Origin: Pseudomonas tritici
GTDB lineage: Bacteria; Pseudomonadota; Gammaproteobacteria; Pseudomonadales; Pseudomonadaceae
Assembly: GCF_014268275.3 (NCBI RefSeq)
Contig: NZ_CP077084.1
Location: 2,418,001-2,482,000 of the forward strand
Length of the DNA: 64,000 nt
Direction: 5' to 3'
The notes under the pieces are model-generated. The model saw only the letters and a list, made by a program, of their open reading frames with translations, searched no databases and had not been told where the DNA came from. Made by a program: the position numbers and the translations under genes. This document shows, piece by piece, positions 9,578-18,203 of this stretch. Numbering within the stretch: position 1 is the stretch's first letter; every line of letters starts with the position of its first letter.

Positions 9578-10722
9578 CCGAACCTTCAACCACCACCACC
9601 ACCACCGCCATCGCTTCCACCCCGGAGGGCAGCACGCCACCAGGCGCCGTGCCTACCGAGTTGCGGCCGTTGCGGGTGCGGATTATCTCGTCCCTGGGCT
9701 TTGCCGCGATTGCCATCGTCGGTGTGCTGATCGTGCTGTACGCCTGGCAATTGCCGCCGTTCAGCAGTGCGGTGGAAACCACCGAAAATGCCCTGGTGCG
9801 TGGGCAGGTCACGATTATCGGGCCGCAGCTCAGCGGCTACGTGTTCGAAGTGCCGGTGCAGGATTTCCAGTACGTGAAGACCGGCGACCTGCTGGTACGT
9901 CTCGACGACCGTATCTACAAGCAGCGCCTGGACCAGGCGCTGGCGCAACTGGCGGTGCAGAAGGCATCGTTGGCAAACGTGGTGCAACAGCGCAACAGCG
10001 CCGAGGCCACGATCAAATTGCGCCAGGCCGCGTTGGCGGACAGCCAGGCGCAGGCGCGCAAGAGCACGGCCGATCTGCGCCGTAACGAAGCGTTGATCAG
10101 CGACGGCTCGGTGTCCAAGCGCGAGCTGGATGTGACCCGCGCCGCCAACGCGCAGACCATCGCCGCTGTGGCGCAAGCCCAGGCCAGCCTGGAAATCGCG
10201 CGGCAGGACTTGCAGACGGTGATCGTCAATCGTGGCTCCCTGGAAGCCGCCGTGGCGAGTGCCGATGCGGCCGTGGAGTTGGCACGTATCGACCTGTCCA
10301 ACACCCGCATCACGGCGCCGCGTGACGGCCAACTGGGGCAGATCGGCGTGCGCCTGGGGGCTTACGTCAACTCCGGTGCGCAGTTGATGGCGCTGGTGCC
10401 GCCGCAGCTGTGGGTGATCGCCAACATGAAAGAAACCCAGATGGATAATGTGCAGGTCGGCCAGCCGGTGACTTTTACCGTGGATGCGCTGAACCACCGC
10501 AAATTCCACGGCACGGTACAGCATATTTCCCCGGCCACCGGTTCGGAGTTCAGCCTGTTGCAGGCGGACAATGCCACCGGCAACTTTGTGAAGATCGCAC
10601 AGCGGGTGCCGGTCAGGATTACGGTGGATCCGGATCAGGCCGAGAGCGAGCGGTTGCGCCCGGGGTTGTCTGTAGTGGTCAGTATCGATACCGCAGGCCG
10701 CCTCAAAAACAGCCCACCCTGA
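9574..10722 (+). CDS. HlyD/EmrA-like membrane fusion (periplasmic adaptor) protein
   Basis: I start at ATG 9574, which overlaps the pump's stop, giving 382 residues; a longer in-frame start lies inside the pump gene and is unlikely. A low-complexity Ser/Thr/Pro N-terminus is followed by one membrane anchor at about 45-65, a biotinyl-lipoyl-like segment (VPVQDFQYVKTGDLLVRLD), a long alpha-helical hairpin rich in Ala/Gln, and a beta-barrel region with VIANMKETQMDNVQVGQPV. This is the EmrA/HlyD layout. The protein would link the DHA2 pump to an outer-membrane channel encoded elsewhere. Confidence 0.87.
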   Translation: MTEPSTTTTTTAIASTPEGSTPPGAVPTELRPLRVRIISSLGFAAIAIVGVLIVLYAWQLPPFSSAVETTENALVRGQVTIIGPQLSGYVFEVPVQDFQYVKTGDLLVRLDDRIYKQRLDQALAQLAVQKASLANVVQQRNSAEATIKLRQAALADSQAQARKSTADLRRNEALISDGSVSKRELDVTRAANAQTIAAVAQAQASLEIARQDLQTVIVNRGSLEAAVASADAAVELARIDLSNTRITAPRDGQLGQIGVRLGAYVNSGAQLMALVPPQLWVIANMKETQMDNVQVGQPVTFTVDALNHRKFHGTVQHISPATGSEFSLLQADNATGNFVKIAQRVPVRITVDPDQAESERLRPGLSVVVSIDTAGRLKNSPP

Positions 10723-10736
10723 CGGAATGCGGTCAA

Positions 10737-11023
10737 TGTGGGAGCTGGCTTGTCGAATCGTTGAACCGCTGCGATAGCTCTCTGTCAGCTGATGCAGCGC
10801 TCACTGATGTACCGCTATCGCAGCACAGGTATCTACACATTTTAGATGTGATAGTGCGTAGCAGCTGTCGAGCCCTGGCGAGGCTGCGTCAGCGGTGTGT
10901 CAGACAGACCGCAAACGCAGCCTCGCCAGGGCTCGACAGCTGCTACGCAGAGGACTCGCTCAAGATGTGTAGATACTTCTGTCTATCGCAGCGGGTCGAC
11001 GATTCGACAAGCCAGCTCCCACA
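10737..11023. repeat. Triple nested palindrome (REP with inner repeats)
   Basis: Three inverted repeats are nested. The outer pair is 25 perfect bases (10737-10761 with 10999-11023) of REP type and extends imperfectly by about 16 more. The middle pair GTATCTACACAT is perfect (10829-10840 with 10965-10976). The inner pair is a perfect 34-base match (10856-10889 with 10915-10948) around a 25-base loop. The element lies between the adaptor gene and the epimerase gene, and the epimerase stop codon (10960-10962) falls inside it. It looks like one repeat inserted into another. Confidence 0.92.
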
Positions 11024-11889
11024 GTTGGACTGTATTTCAGGGTGAAATCGAGGCGGGTGGACTGGTTTTGTTCCAGCAGTCTCAGGCCCGGCCTGCCGGG
11101 CAGGTGATGAGCATTCACCGGATGGCTCACTGGCTCGATGCAAAAGAACCCCAGCCCCGGTGGGCAATACAGCAGGAAATAATCGGCGCCGCTGGCCTGG
11201 CATTTCAGCGTATAGCCCAGCTCTGGTTGCTCGATCAGGCAATGCCCATCCCACTGGCAAAAGCCGTTGTCTACCAGGCTTTCGGGCAGGGTTTTCAGTT
11301 CCCGGAAGTCCCAGGCATCCGGCACTGGCGCTAGCACCGTAGGCAACTTGGACGCGTCACTCATCCACACCTGTGACGCCTCGGCCTGTAAGCGTGTGCC
11401 CGGCCGACGTGGCAAGTAGGGATGCAATCCCAGGCCATGCCACGCGGGCGCTTGCGCCAGATGGGTCACGCTCAGCGCAATGCTCAGTTCACCCTTGCTC
11501 AATCGAAAGCGCTGCTCGGCGCGATAGGCGAACGGCGTGTCGCACTCCACTGCCAGTACCACTTCACTTGCTGACTGGCTCACCACCTGCCACGCCTGCT
11601 GCCAGGCTGAGCCATGAATCGGCAAGGGGTCCGTGAGGCTATTGGGCGCCAGGGCCAGCCAGCCGTCGGGGTTGTCGAAACCCCCTTGGGCAATTCGGTT
11701 GGACCAAGGGGCCAACGGATAGCAGCCCAGCTTGCCCGGCAAACCGGTGTTCAGCGCTTGTTGGTCACTATGGCGCAGCAAAGGCTGCCCGGTGGTGCGT
11801 ACCGTCCAATTGACGATGCTGCCACCCGTGGCCGGCGCGAGGGTGAGGTGGGTGAGTTGATCGCTGAGTTCGATGAAGGATGAAGACAT
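10960..11889 (-). CDS. Aldose 1-epimerase family protein
   Basis: I start at the ATG complementary to 11887-11889 (MSSSFIELSD), giving 309 residues; a much longer open frame runs back into dctM in the wrong frame. The galactose mutarotase fold is indicated by the order of WSNRIAQGG, the active-site histidine in GLHPYLP and the C-terminal glutamate segment FCIEPVSHPVN. It is the last gene of the uronate operon, 59 bases after dctM. It may interconvert anomers of the sugar acid taken up by the TRAP system. The last 20 or so codons, from about TVGAGLSN onward, lie in the REP palindrome, so the C-terminus has been replaced or extended by repeat DNA. Confidence 0.8.
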   Translation of the reverse strand: MSSSFIELSDQLTHLTLAPATGGSIVNWTVRTTGQPLLRHSDQQALNTGLPGKLGCYPLAPWSNRIAQGGFDNPDGWLALAPNSLTDPLPIHGSAWQQAWQVVSQSASEVVLAVECDTPFAYRAEQRFRLSKGELSIALSVTHLAQAPAWHGLGLHPYLPRRPGTRLQAEASQVWMSDASKLPTVLAPVPDAWDFRELKTLPESLVDNGFCQWDGHCLIEQPELGYTLKCQASGADYFLLYCPPGLGFFCIEPVSHPVNAHHLPGRPGLRLLEQNQSTRLDFTLKYSPTVGAGLSNRRPAAIDRSIYTS

Positions 11890-11948
11890 GGTGTCCCGCC
11901 GTATGAAATAGACCCAACGCAGAGGTTCAATGTGTATTTGATAGAGGT

Positions 11949-13229
11949 TTACAGCACCACGCTCGGCAGCCACAGGGACAATGCCGGGATGTAGGTCACG
12001 GCGATCAGCACCAAGAACAGCACGGCGTAAAACGGCAGCAACGCCTTCACGGTCTTCTCGATGGTGGTCTTGCCCACCGCCGCGCCCACGAACAGCACCG
12101 CGCCCACGGGCGGGGTGATCAAACCAATGCCGAGGTTCACCAGCATGATCATGCCGAAGTGCACCGGATCGACGCCAATACCCAGCACCACCGGCAGCAG
12201 AATCGGCGTAAGGATCAGGATCAGCGGCGCCATGTCCATCACCGTGCCGAGCAACAGCAGCATGGCGTTGATGCACATCAGGATCACGTAGCGGTTGTCT
12301 GACAGGGTCAGGAACATCGTGGTGATCTTCGCCGGGATCTGCATCAGGGTCATGATGTAGCCGAAGCTGGCGGCGAAGGCGATCAGGATCATCACGATGG
12401 AAATGGTGCGCACCGTGCGGTGCATCAGCTTGGGCAGCTCGCTCCATTTGTAGTCGCGGTAAATGAACATGGTCACGAAGAACGCCCACAGCACGGCGAT
12501 CGCGGCGGATTCAGTGGCGGTGAAAATGCCCGAGAGGATGCCGCCGAGGATGATCACCATCGCCATCAAGCCCCAGAGCGCGTCGGCGGCAATTTTCAGC
12601 GCCTGCTTCAAGGGAATGACTTCACCTTTGGGGTAGTCACGCTTTTTCGCGAAAATCAGGCACAGCACCATCAGGCATGCGCTCATCAGCAAGCCCGGGA
12701 CCACGCCGGCCATGAACAGCGAGGCGATCGACACCGTGCCGCCGGCTGCCAGGGAATAGAGCACCGAGTTATGGCTGGGCGGGGTCAGCAGGGCCTGCAC
12801 CGAGCCGCTGACGGTCACCGCCGTGGCAAATTCGCGGGGGTAACCACGGCGTTCCATTTCCGGGATCAGCACCGAGCCGACCGAGGCGGTGTCCGCCACC
12901 GACGAGCCGGAAATCGCCCCAAAAAACGTCGAAGCCATGATGTTCACCAAGGACAGGCCGCCGCGTACAAAGCCCACCAGCACCCCGGCAAACGCCACCA
13001 GCCGCCGCGACATGCCGCCCTCGGCCATGATCGCCCCGGCCAGCACAAAGAACGGAATCGCCATCAGCGAAAACTTGTTCACCCCGCCGGCCACCTGAAT
13101 CATCAGGGCCTGGAACGGGATGTCGATCCACCACGCGCCGATTAGCGCCGACAACCCGAGGGCGTAGGCCACCGGCATGCCGATCAGGATCAAGGCGATA
13201 AAGCTGCCCAACAGAATCAATGCGTCCAT
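11949..13229 (-). CDS. dctM: TRAP transporter large permease, DctM type
   Basis: The protein of 426 residues has about 12-13 hydrophobic segments and matches the DctM large subunit of tripartite ATP-independent periplasmic transporters, which use the ion gradient to import organic acids. I place the start at ATG 13229 (MDALILLGSF), one base after the DctQ stop, and not at an upstream in-frame codon inside dctQ. Family segments such as FFGAISGSSVADTASVGSV and GLITPPVGAVLFVG are present. The operon order udh-lactonase-dctP-dctQ-dctM-epimerase points to a uronic acid as the substrate. Confidence 0.93.
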   Translation of the reverse strand: MDALILLGSFIALILIGMPVAYALGLSALIGAWWIDIPFQALMIQVAGGVNKFSLMAIPFFVLAGAIMAEGGMSRRLVAFAGVLVGFVRGGLSLVNIMASTFFGAISGSSVADTASVGSVLIPEMERRGYPREFATAVTVSGSVQALLTPPSHNSVLYSLAAGGTVSIASLFMAGVVPGLLMSACLMVLCLIFAKKRDYPKGEVIPLKQALKIAADALWGLMAMVIILGGILSGIFTATESAAIAVLWAFFVTMFIYRDYKWSELPKLMHRTVRTISIVMILIAFAASFGYIMTLMQIPAKITTMFLTLSDNRYVILMCINAMLLLLGTVMDMAPLILILTPILLPVVLGIGVDPVHFGMIMLVNLGIGLITPPVGAVLFVGAAVGKTTIEKTVKALLPFYAVLFLVLIAVTYIPALSLWLPSVVL

Positions 13230-13230
13230 A

Positions 13231-13758
13231 TCAGGCGGCCCCTTCGCTTTCTTCAACCAGGTCGAAGCGCACGACCCGACGGTTGCTCTGGTCACCGAGC
13301 AGGAGTTTTTCCACGACAAAAATCAGCGTCAGCAGCCCGCCAATCGGGATCGGCATGTAGGTGATGCCCACCCGCAGAGTAGGAATGGCGCTCATGAACT
13401 GGTTCCAGGTGGACATGCATAGCTTGGTGCCCCAGATCGTCATGAACAGGCAGACCGTCGCCATCAGCAATTGGGAAAAAATGCTGACGAGGCGGCGTTG
13501 TTGCGCCGGCAAGCGGTCAGTAACCATGGCCACCGACATATGCGCCCCGGCGCGGTAACTCGCGGCGGCGCCGATAAAGGTGAACACCAGCATCAGCAGG
13601 ATGGCGGTAGGTTCCGGCCAACTGGAGCCGGTGCCGAGGACGTAGCGAGCGAAGATGCCCCAGGGGATGATCAGGGCGACCCCCAATACCGAGAGGCCGG
13701 CGACCCAGATGCAGGTCATGTAGATGCGGTCGTTGATGCGCAGCAGTAAATTCTTCAT
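13231..13758 (-). CDS. dctQ: TRAP transporter small permease, DctQ type
   Basis: This small inner-membrane protein of 175 residues has four hydrophobic segments, as expected for DctQ, which bridges the binding protein and the large permease. The preferred start is ATG at 13758 (MKNLLLRIND), with GGTGA just upstream; a GTG three codons earlier is possible. The stop lies one base from the dctM start, so the two permease subunits are made together. The C-terminus ends FDLVEESEGAA. Confidence 0.9.
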   Translation of the reverse strand: MKNLLLRINDRIYMTCIWVAGLSVLGVALIIPWGIFARYVLGTGSSWPEPTAILLMLVFTFIGAAASYRAGAHMSVAMVTDRLPAQQRRLVSIFSQLLMATVCLFMTIWGTKLCMSTWNQFMSAIPTLRVGITYMPIPIGGLLTLIFVVEKLLLGDQSNRRVVRFDLVEESEGAA

Positions 13759-13821
13759 GGCGTTCACCGTAACCGGGCGCGTCAGTGCGGACCGCGCCTG
13801 GCCTTGCTAGGAGGAGGGGCG

Positions 13822-14784
13822 TTATTGAACGGCGTCGATACGCTTGATGATGTCGGCGTAAGGCGCGCCGTACTTCGCACGCACGGCGGCGGTGGCGTCA
13901 TAGAAGGGTTTTTTGTCGACGGTGATGAACTCGACGCCAGCGGCCTTGAGCTTGGCTTCGCTGCTGGCGGACTTGGCGTCCCACAGCACGCGCTCGTCAG
14001 CCTGGGCGGCCTTGGCGGCTTTCTTGACCATGTCCTGTTGCGCAGGGGTGAGTTTGTTCCAGGTGATTTTCGACATCACGATGGGTTCAGGCAGGATCAG
14101 GTGCTCGGTAAGGGTGTAGAACTTGGCGTTCTGGAAGTGGTTGTGTTCCAGCATCGTCGGCGGATTGTTTTCCGCGCCGTCGATAACGCCGGTCTGCAGG
14201 GCGCTGAAGATCTCGCCGGTGTCCATGGCAATGCCGTTGGCGCCCATGGCATTGAAGGCGTCGATGAACAACGGGTTGCCTTGCACGCGAATCTTCATGC
14301 CCTTGAGGTCTTCGATCTTGCGCACCGGCTTTTTCGTGTAGAGGTTGCGTGTGCCGCCGTCCATCCAGGCCAGGGCCACCAGGCCGAACTCGGAGTCGGT
14401 GATCTTGGCGAGGATTTCATCGCCGATTTCACCGTCGATGACCTTGCGCATGTGCGCCTGGTCGCGGAACACGAACGGCAGGTTGAACACGTTCACGTCC
14501 GGCACTACCGGCCCGACGATGCCGAGGCTGACGCGGGTCATCTGGATGGCACCGACCTGAGCCTGTTCGACCACTTCTTTCTCGGAGCCGAGAACGCCGC
14601 CAGGGAAATACTTGAAGGTCAGTTCGCCGTTGCTTTCTTTGGTCAGGGCTTTGCCCATGTTCTCTTCTGCAACGACGGTGGGGTAGCCGGCGGGGTGGAT
14701 GTCGGCGAATTTGATTTCCAGCGCGTGGGCGGCGCTGCTGAGGGTGAAAAATGCCGCGGCGAGCAAGGTGCGTTTGAAGTCCAT
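13822..14784 (-). CDS. dctP: TRAP transporter substrate-binding protein, DctP family
   Basis: The 320-residue periplasmic binding protein has a signal peptide of about 21 residues ending SSAAHA. The mature protein begins LEIKFADIHPAGYPTV and carries the DctP-fold segment KGMKIRVQGNPLFIDAFNAM, whose arginine normally grips the substrate carboxylate. In this operon, with uronate dehydrogenase and a lactonase, the likely ligand is D-galacturonate or D-glucuronate; ligand identity is inferred from context. It lies 63 bases ahead of dctQ. Confidence 0.9.
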   Translation of the reverse strand: MDFKRTLLAAAFFTLSSAAHALEIKFADIHPAGYPTVVAEENMGKALTKESNGELTFKYFPGGVLGSEKEVVEQAQVGAIQMTRVSLGIVGPVVPDVNVFNLPFVFRDQAHMRKVIDGEIGDEILAKITDSEFGLVALAWMDGGTRNLYTKKPVRKIEDLKGMKIRVQGNPLFIDAFNAMGANGIAMDTGEIFSALQTGVIDGAENNPPTMLEHNHFQNAKFYTLTEHLILPEPIVMSKITWNKLTPAQQDMVKKAAKAAQADERVLWDAKSASSEAKLKAAGVEFITVDKKPFYDATAAVRAKYGAPYADIIKRIDAVQ

Positions 14785-14835
14785 GGGGTTTCATTCCTGT
14801 CTTGTTATTGTTGTATTCAAGTCACAGCGATGCAG

Positions 14836-15711
14836 CTAGAGGGTGAACGTGGGCTCCGGTAGACCGGTGATGCCTGGGTTGAGGGCAAACACGCCGCCGG
14901 ACAGCGACTGCTCACTTTGGTCATCACGGATCGAGGTGACGAACAGGGTGTCCAGGCGGCTGCCGCCAAAGGCGCACATGGTGGGTTTTTTCACCGGTAC
15001 GGTGAGGGAGCGATCGAGGCGCCCCTCGGGGGTGAAGCGGTGGATGAGCCCGGCGTCATTGGCGCAGATCCAGTAGCAGCCGTCGGCGTCCACCGCCGCG
15101 CCATCGGGGCGGCCGAGGTGTTTGTGCATATCCACGAACACGCGGCGATTGGACGGCGTGCCGCTGTCGATGTCGTAGTCGAACGCCCAGATCTGCTGCA
15201 CCAGCGGGTGCGAGTCCGAGGCGTACATCGTGCGGCCGTCGGGGCTGAAGGCCAGGCCGTTCAGGGTCATGAAACCGTCCAACTGAGCGTGGGGCGCCAG
15301 GCCTGACGCGTAGCGGTAGAGGACGCCCTCGGCCGCGTTCAAACCCATGTTCAGCACCATGCTGCCGGCCCAGAAACGACCCTGGCGATCACAGCGGCCA
15401 TCGTTCAGACGCATGTCCGCGCGTGGGTGCGTAACACTCGCCAGCGGCGTGGTGTCGAGGCTGCCATCGTTGTGAGGGGTGAGCTGGAAGAAGCCGGTTT
15501 CCATCCCGGCAACCCAGTTGCCCGCATCGGTGCGGGCGATGCAGGCGAGCATCTGCGGGGCTGTCCACGCAGCGATATGCCCAGTGGCGGCGCTCCAGCG
15601 TTGCAGGCCGCCGTTGGGGATATCCACCCAGTACAGGGCGTTTTCCTCGGGCACCCACACCGGGCATTCGCCCACGGCATTGCGCGCATCGACAATCAGT
15701 TCAGCGGTCAT
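14836..15711 (-). CDS. SMP-30/gluconolactonase family lactonase (aldarolactone hydrolysis)
   Basis: This 291-residue six-bladed beta-propeller of the SMP-30/LRE family keeps the likely metal ligands: the early glutamate in VGECPVW, the RLNDGRCDRQGRFWAGSM region and FSPDGRTMYASDS. Enzymes of this family hydrolyse sugar lactones using a divalent metal. It lies 30 bases after uronate dehydrogenase, whose product is an aldaro-lactone, so it probably opens galactaro- or glucaro-lactone to the free aldarate in the cytoplasm. There is no signal peptide, which agrees with a cytoplasmic step. Confidence 0.86.
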   Translation of the reverse strand: MTAELIVDARNAVGECPVWVPEENALYWVDIPNGGLQRWSAATGHIAAWTAPQMLACIARTDAGNWVAGMETGFFQLTPHNDGSLDTTPLASVTHPRADMRLNDGRCDRQGRFWAGSMVLNMGLNAAEGVLYRYASGLAPHAQLDGFMTLNGLAFSPDGRTMYASDSHPLVQQIWAFDYDIDSGTPSNRRVFVDMHKHLGRPDGAAVDADGCYWICANDAGLIHRFTPEGRLDRSLTVPVKKPTMCAFGGSRLDTLFVTSIRDDQSEQSLSGGVFALNPGITGLPEPTFTL

Positions 15712-15741
15712 GGCAACTCATTCCCTTGGGTGGGTGTGCGC

Positions 15742-16560
15742 TCAGTCACCGAACGGCCCAGCAGCGCAGAATGCGCCACCCTGGTAGACCTTGGCCGGGT
15801 CGTCGGCGGCGACCGGTGGCTGGGTTTCGACCTGGGCGCGGAACACTTCGGAGCTGTCTTTGGGGACGAAGCCCAGGTGCGCGGCGTAGCGGTTGTCCCA
15901 CCAGGTGTCGAGGTTATCCGACATGCCGTAGACCACGGTGTGGCCGACGTTGGGTGTGTACAGCGCGCGTTCGAGCAGTTGGGTCAGGTCGTCGAAGCTC
16001 AGCCAGGTGTGCATCATCCGGCGGTTCTGCGGTTCCGGGAACGAGGAGCCGATGCGGATGCTGACGGTCTCGATGCCGTAGCGATCGAAGTAGAAACTGG
16101 CCATGTCTTCGCCGTAGGACTTGGACAAACCGTAGTAGCTGTCTGGACGGCGAGGGGAGTGGGCGTCGATTTTCTCGCCTTGTTTATAGAAGCCGATGAC
16201 ATGGTTGGAGCTGGCGAAAATCACGCGCTTCACACCGTGGCGGCGGGCGGCCTCGTAGATATGGAAAATGCCGCTGATATTGGCGCCGAGGACTTCTTCG
16301 AACGAACGCTCCACCGAAACGCCGCCGAAGTGCAGGATCGCGTCGACGCCTTCTACCAAGTGGTGCACGGCTTGTTTGTCGGAGAGGTCGCAGGTTTGCA
16401 CTTCTTCGGACGCGTCGGCAGCCGGGGCCATGTTGGCGATGTCGGACAGGCGCAGCACGTGGGCATAAGGACGCAGGCGTTCACGCAGGACTTTGCCCAG
16501 GCCGCCGGCGGCGCCGGTGAGTAGCAGGCGGTTGAAGGGAGCAGGGGTGGTCGTGGTCAT
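15742..16560 (-). CDS. udh: Uronate dehydrogenase (NAD-dependent SDR)
   Basis: This extended short-chain dehydrogenase of 272 residues has the NAD motif TGAAGGLG at about 15-22 and the catalytic pair Y143/K147 in YYGLSK. Length and motifs match bacterial uronate dehydrogenase, which oxidises D-galacturonate and D-glucuronate to aldaro-lactones in the oxidative route to 2-oxoglutarate. It is the first gene of a six-gene minus-strand operon with a lactonase, a TRAP transporter and an epimerase. A FadR-type operator-like site lies 26 bases upstream of the ATG. Confidence 0.9.
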   Translation of the reverse strand: MTTTTPAPFNRLLLTGAAGGLGKVLRERLRPYAHVLRLSDIANMAPAADASEEVQTCDLSDKQAVHHLVEGVDAILHFGGVSVERSFEEVLGANISGIFHIYEAARRHGVKRVIFASSNHVIGFYKQGEKIDAHSPRRPDSYYGLSKSYGEDMASFYFDRYGIETVSIRIGSSFPEPQNRRMMHTWLSFDDLTQLLERALYTPNVGHTVVYGMSDNLDTWWDNRYAAHLGFVPKDSSEVFRAQVETQPPVAADDPAKVYQGGAFCAAGPFGD

Positions 16561-16585
16561 GGGGATTCCAAATTTTTGTTGTAGG

Positions 16586-16597
16586 TTGTCATATGAC
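16586..16597. promoter_or_regulatory. Putative GntR/FadR-type operator before udh
   Basis: TTGTCATATGAC lies 26-37 bases upstream of the udh start and contains the perfect palindrome GTCATATGAC. It resembles TTGTCGTACAA upstream of the porin gene and, with one mismatch, the FadR-subfamily pattern TNGTNNNACNA. This suggests one regulator controls both units; none is encoded in the window. Confidence 0.5.
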
Positions 16598-16663
16598 TAT
16601 GTCGAAGTATTGTGAGTGATCCCCCAGGTTGTCAACGTCCTTCCGGTCAGGTGATGGCCAGAA

Positions 16664-16752
16664 TGTGGGAGCGGGCTTGCTCGCGAATACGGTGTGTCAG
16701 TCGACTCATTCGGGTCTGATATACCGCATTCGCGAGCAAGCCCGCTCCCACA
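16664..16752. repeat. REP pair between porin gene and udh
   Basis: Inverted copies of TGTGGGAGCGGGCTTGCTCG enclose a spacer of about 45 bases. The element sits between the oprD-like gene and the udh promoter, where it could end or stabilise the porin transcript. Confidence 0.9.
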
Positions 16753-16793
16753 GGGGGTTTGTGTTGGCTGCCAGTCTGGGTCCGACGCGAAAC

Positions 16794-18056
16794 CTACAAC
16801 AGTGAGATGGGATAGCTGACAAAAATCCGGTTCTCATCAAACTCGTTATTGCTGAAATCCCGACGCATGGTCGAGTTGCGCCATTTGACGTTGAGGTTCT
16901 TCAGCGCGCCGCTCTGCACCGTGTACGCCAGCTCCGATTCCCGACCCCATTCCTTGCCATCGGTGATCGCCCCGGTGTGCACGTTACTGCCGCTGATATA
17001 GCGGTTCATCATGGTCAGCCCCGGGAGGCCGAGCACCACGAAGTTGAAGTCATGGCGCACCTGCCAGGATTTTTCCTTGGCGTTGTCGTAGCTGGCGTTG
17101 TAACTGTCGTTGGCCAGGGTGCCGCCGCTGGTGCCGTTGATCCGCATCCACGCGCTGTCGCCGGTGAGTTTCTGCAGGCCCACGTAGAAGGTGTTGCCAT
17201 TGTATTTGGCCGAGAGCAGGGCGAAGGCGGTCTTGTTGTCGAGGTCGCCAGCCAGGGCGCTGCCGTCTTCCTTGCCATTGAAAAAGCCGAGGTTAACGCC
17301 CAGGGTCCAGTCGCCCACGGGTTGGCTGTGGGTCAGGTTGAAATATTGTTGCTGGTAGATATCGCTGAGTTCGGCGTACCACACGCCGACCTGGGTGCGT
17401 TTGTCGTTGAACGTGTACTCGCCACCGCCGAAGTTGAAACGGTCCGAGGTGAACGCGGCTCTGCCGTTCATGAACATGTCTTCCATGCTCGCGTCGTTGC
17501 GCGGGCTGTTGCCGCGGAACTGACCGCCGTAGAGGGTCAGGCCGGCAATTTCGTTGGAGGTCACCTGGCCGCCGCGAAACGTCTGGGGCAGGGAGCGACC
17601 ATCATCGGAGCGCAGGATTGGCAGCACGGGCATCCATTCGCCCACCTTTAATTCCGTCTTCGACAGCCTGGTTTTCAGCGCCACGCCCAGGCGCCCAAAA
17701 TTATCGGCGGGGCGGCCGTCATCGTGGATCGGCAACAACTGGGTGCCGCCGGTGCCTTTGCCGCCATCGAGCTTTTGCGAGTACAGGCCCAGCACGTCAA
17801 TCCCGAAGCCGACCGTGCCTTGGGTAAAGCCGGATTTGGCATCGAGAATGAAGCTCTGCGTCCACTCTTCGGCTTTGCCCTGCGGGTTGGTCGGGTTGGT
17901 GAAGTTGCGGTTGAAGTAGGCGTTGCGCAGGTTTAGCGTGGCTTTGGCGTCGTCGATGAAACCTTCGGCCTGGGCATTGAGGGGCAGGGTGAACGCCAGG
18001 CTGCTGAGGCCGAGAAGGCCGATACGTGCGCAGGAATTGCGGGCGAATTGACTCAC
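16794..18056 (-). CDS. OprD family outer-membrane porin
   Basis: The 420-residue protein has a signal peptide (about 1-30, ending LNAQA) followed by EGFIDDAKATLNLRNAYFNR, the typical start of mature OprD-family channels. It ends VSYPISLL, with the aromatic/hydrophobic pattern of a last beta-strand. OprD porins are substrate-specific 18-strand channels for amino acids or organic acids. It lies upstream of the uronate operon on the same strand and shares an operator-like sequence with it, so uptake of a uronate is the best guess. OprD subfamily cannot be fixed by eye. Confidence 0.88.
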   Translation of the reverse strand: MSQFARNSCARIGLLGLSSLAFTLPLNAQAEGFIDDAKATLNLRNAYFNRNFTNPTNPQGKAEEWTQSFILDAKSGFTQGTVGFGIDVLGLYSQKLDGGKGTGGTQLLPIHDDGRPADNFGRLGVALKTRLSKTELKVGEWMPVLPILRSDDGRSLPQTFRGGQVTSNEIAGLTLYGGQFRGNSPRNDASMEDMFMNGRAAFTSDRFNFGGGEYTFNDKRTQVGVWYAELSDIYQQQYFNLTHSQPVGDWTLGVNLGFFNGKEDGSALAGDLDNKTAFALLSAKYNGNTFYVGLQKLTGDSAWMRINGTSGGTLANDSYNASYDNAKEKSWQVRHDFNFVVLGLPGLTMMNRYISGSNVHTGAITDGKEWGRESELAYTVQSGALKNLNVKWRNSTMRRDFSNNEFDENRIFVSYPISLL

Positions 18057-18089
18057 AGTGAAGCTCCCTTCTATTGTTGTTTTTATTAT

Positions 18090-18110
18090 TTGTCATACGT
18101 TGTCGTACAA
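18090..18110. promoter_or_regulatory. Putative tandem FadR-type operators before the porin gene
   Basis: TTGTCATACGT (18090-18100) and TTGTCGTACAA (18100-18110) adjoin 34-54 bases upstream of the porin start. The second fully fits TNGTNNNACNA, the pattern described for the FadR subgroup of GntR regulators; the first is a near match. A related site precedes udh. Confidence 0.55.
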
Positions 18111-18203
18111 CATTGGGCGGGATATTTGCGGGGATTTCGTGCCGTGTCAAGCGGAAGTTATACGATGACCTGCCGTGATATGGTCGAGAGCGGGCACAGT
18201 CAA

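Noticed and set aside
11890..12489. Long N-terminal extension of the aldose epimerase
   Set aside because: It runs antisense-frame through dctM and has no recognisable sequence; ATG 11889 gives a normal epimerase start.
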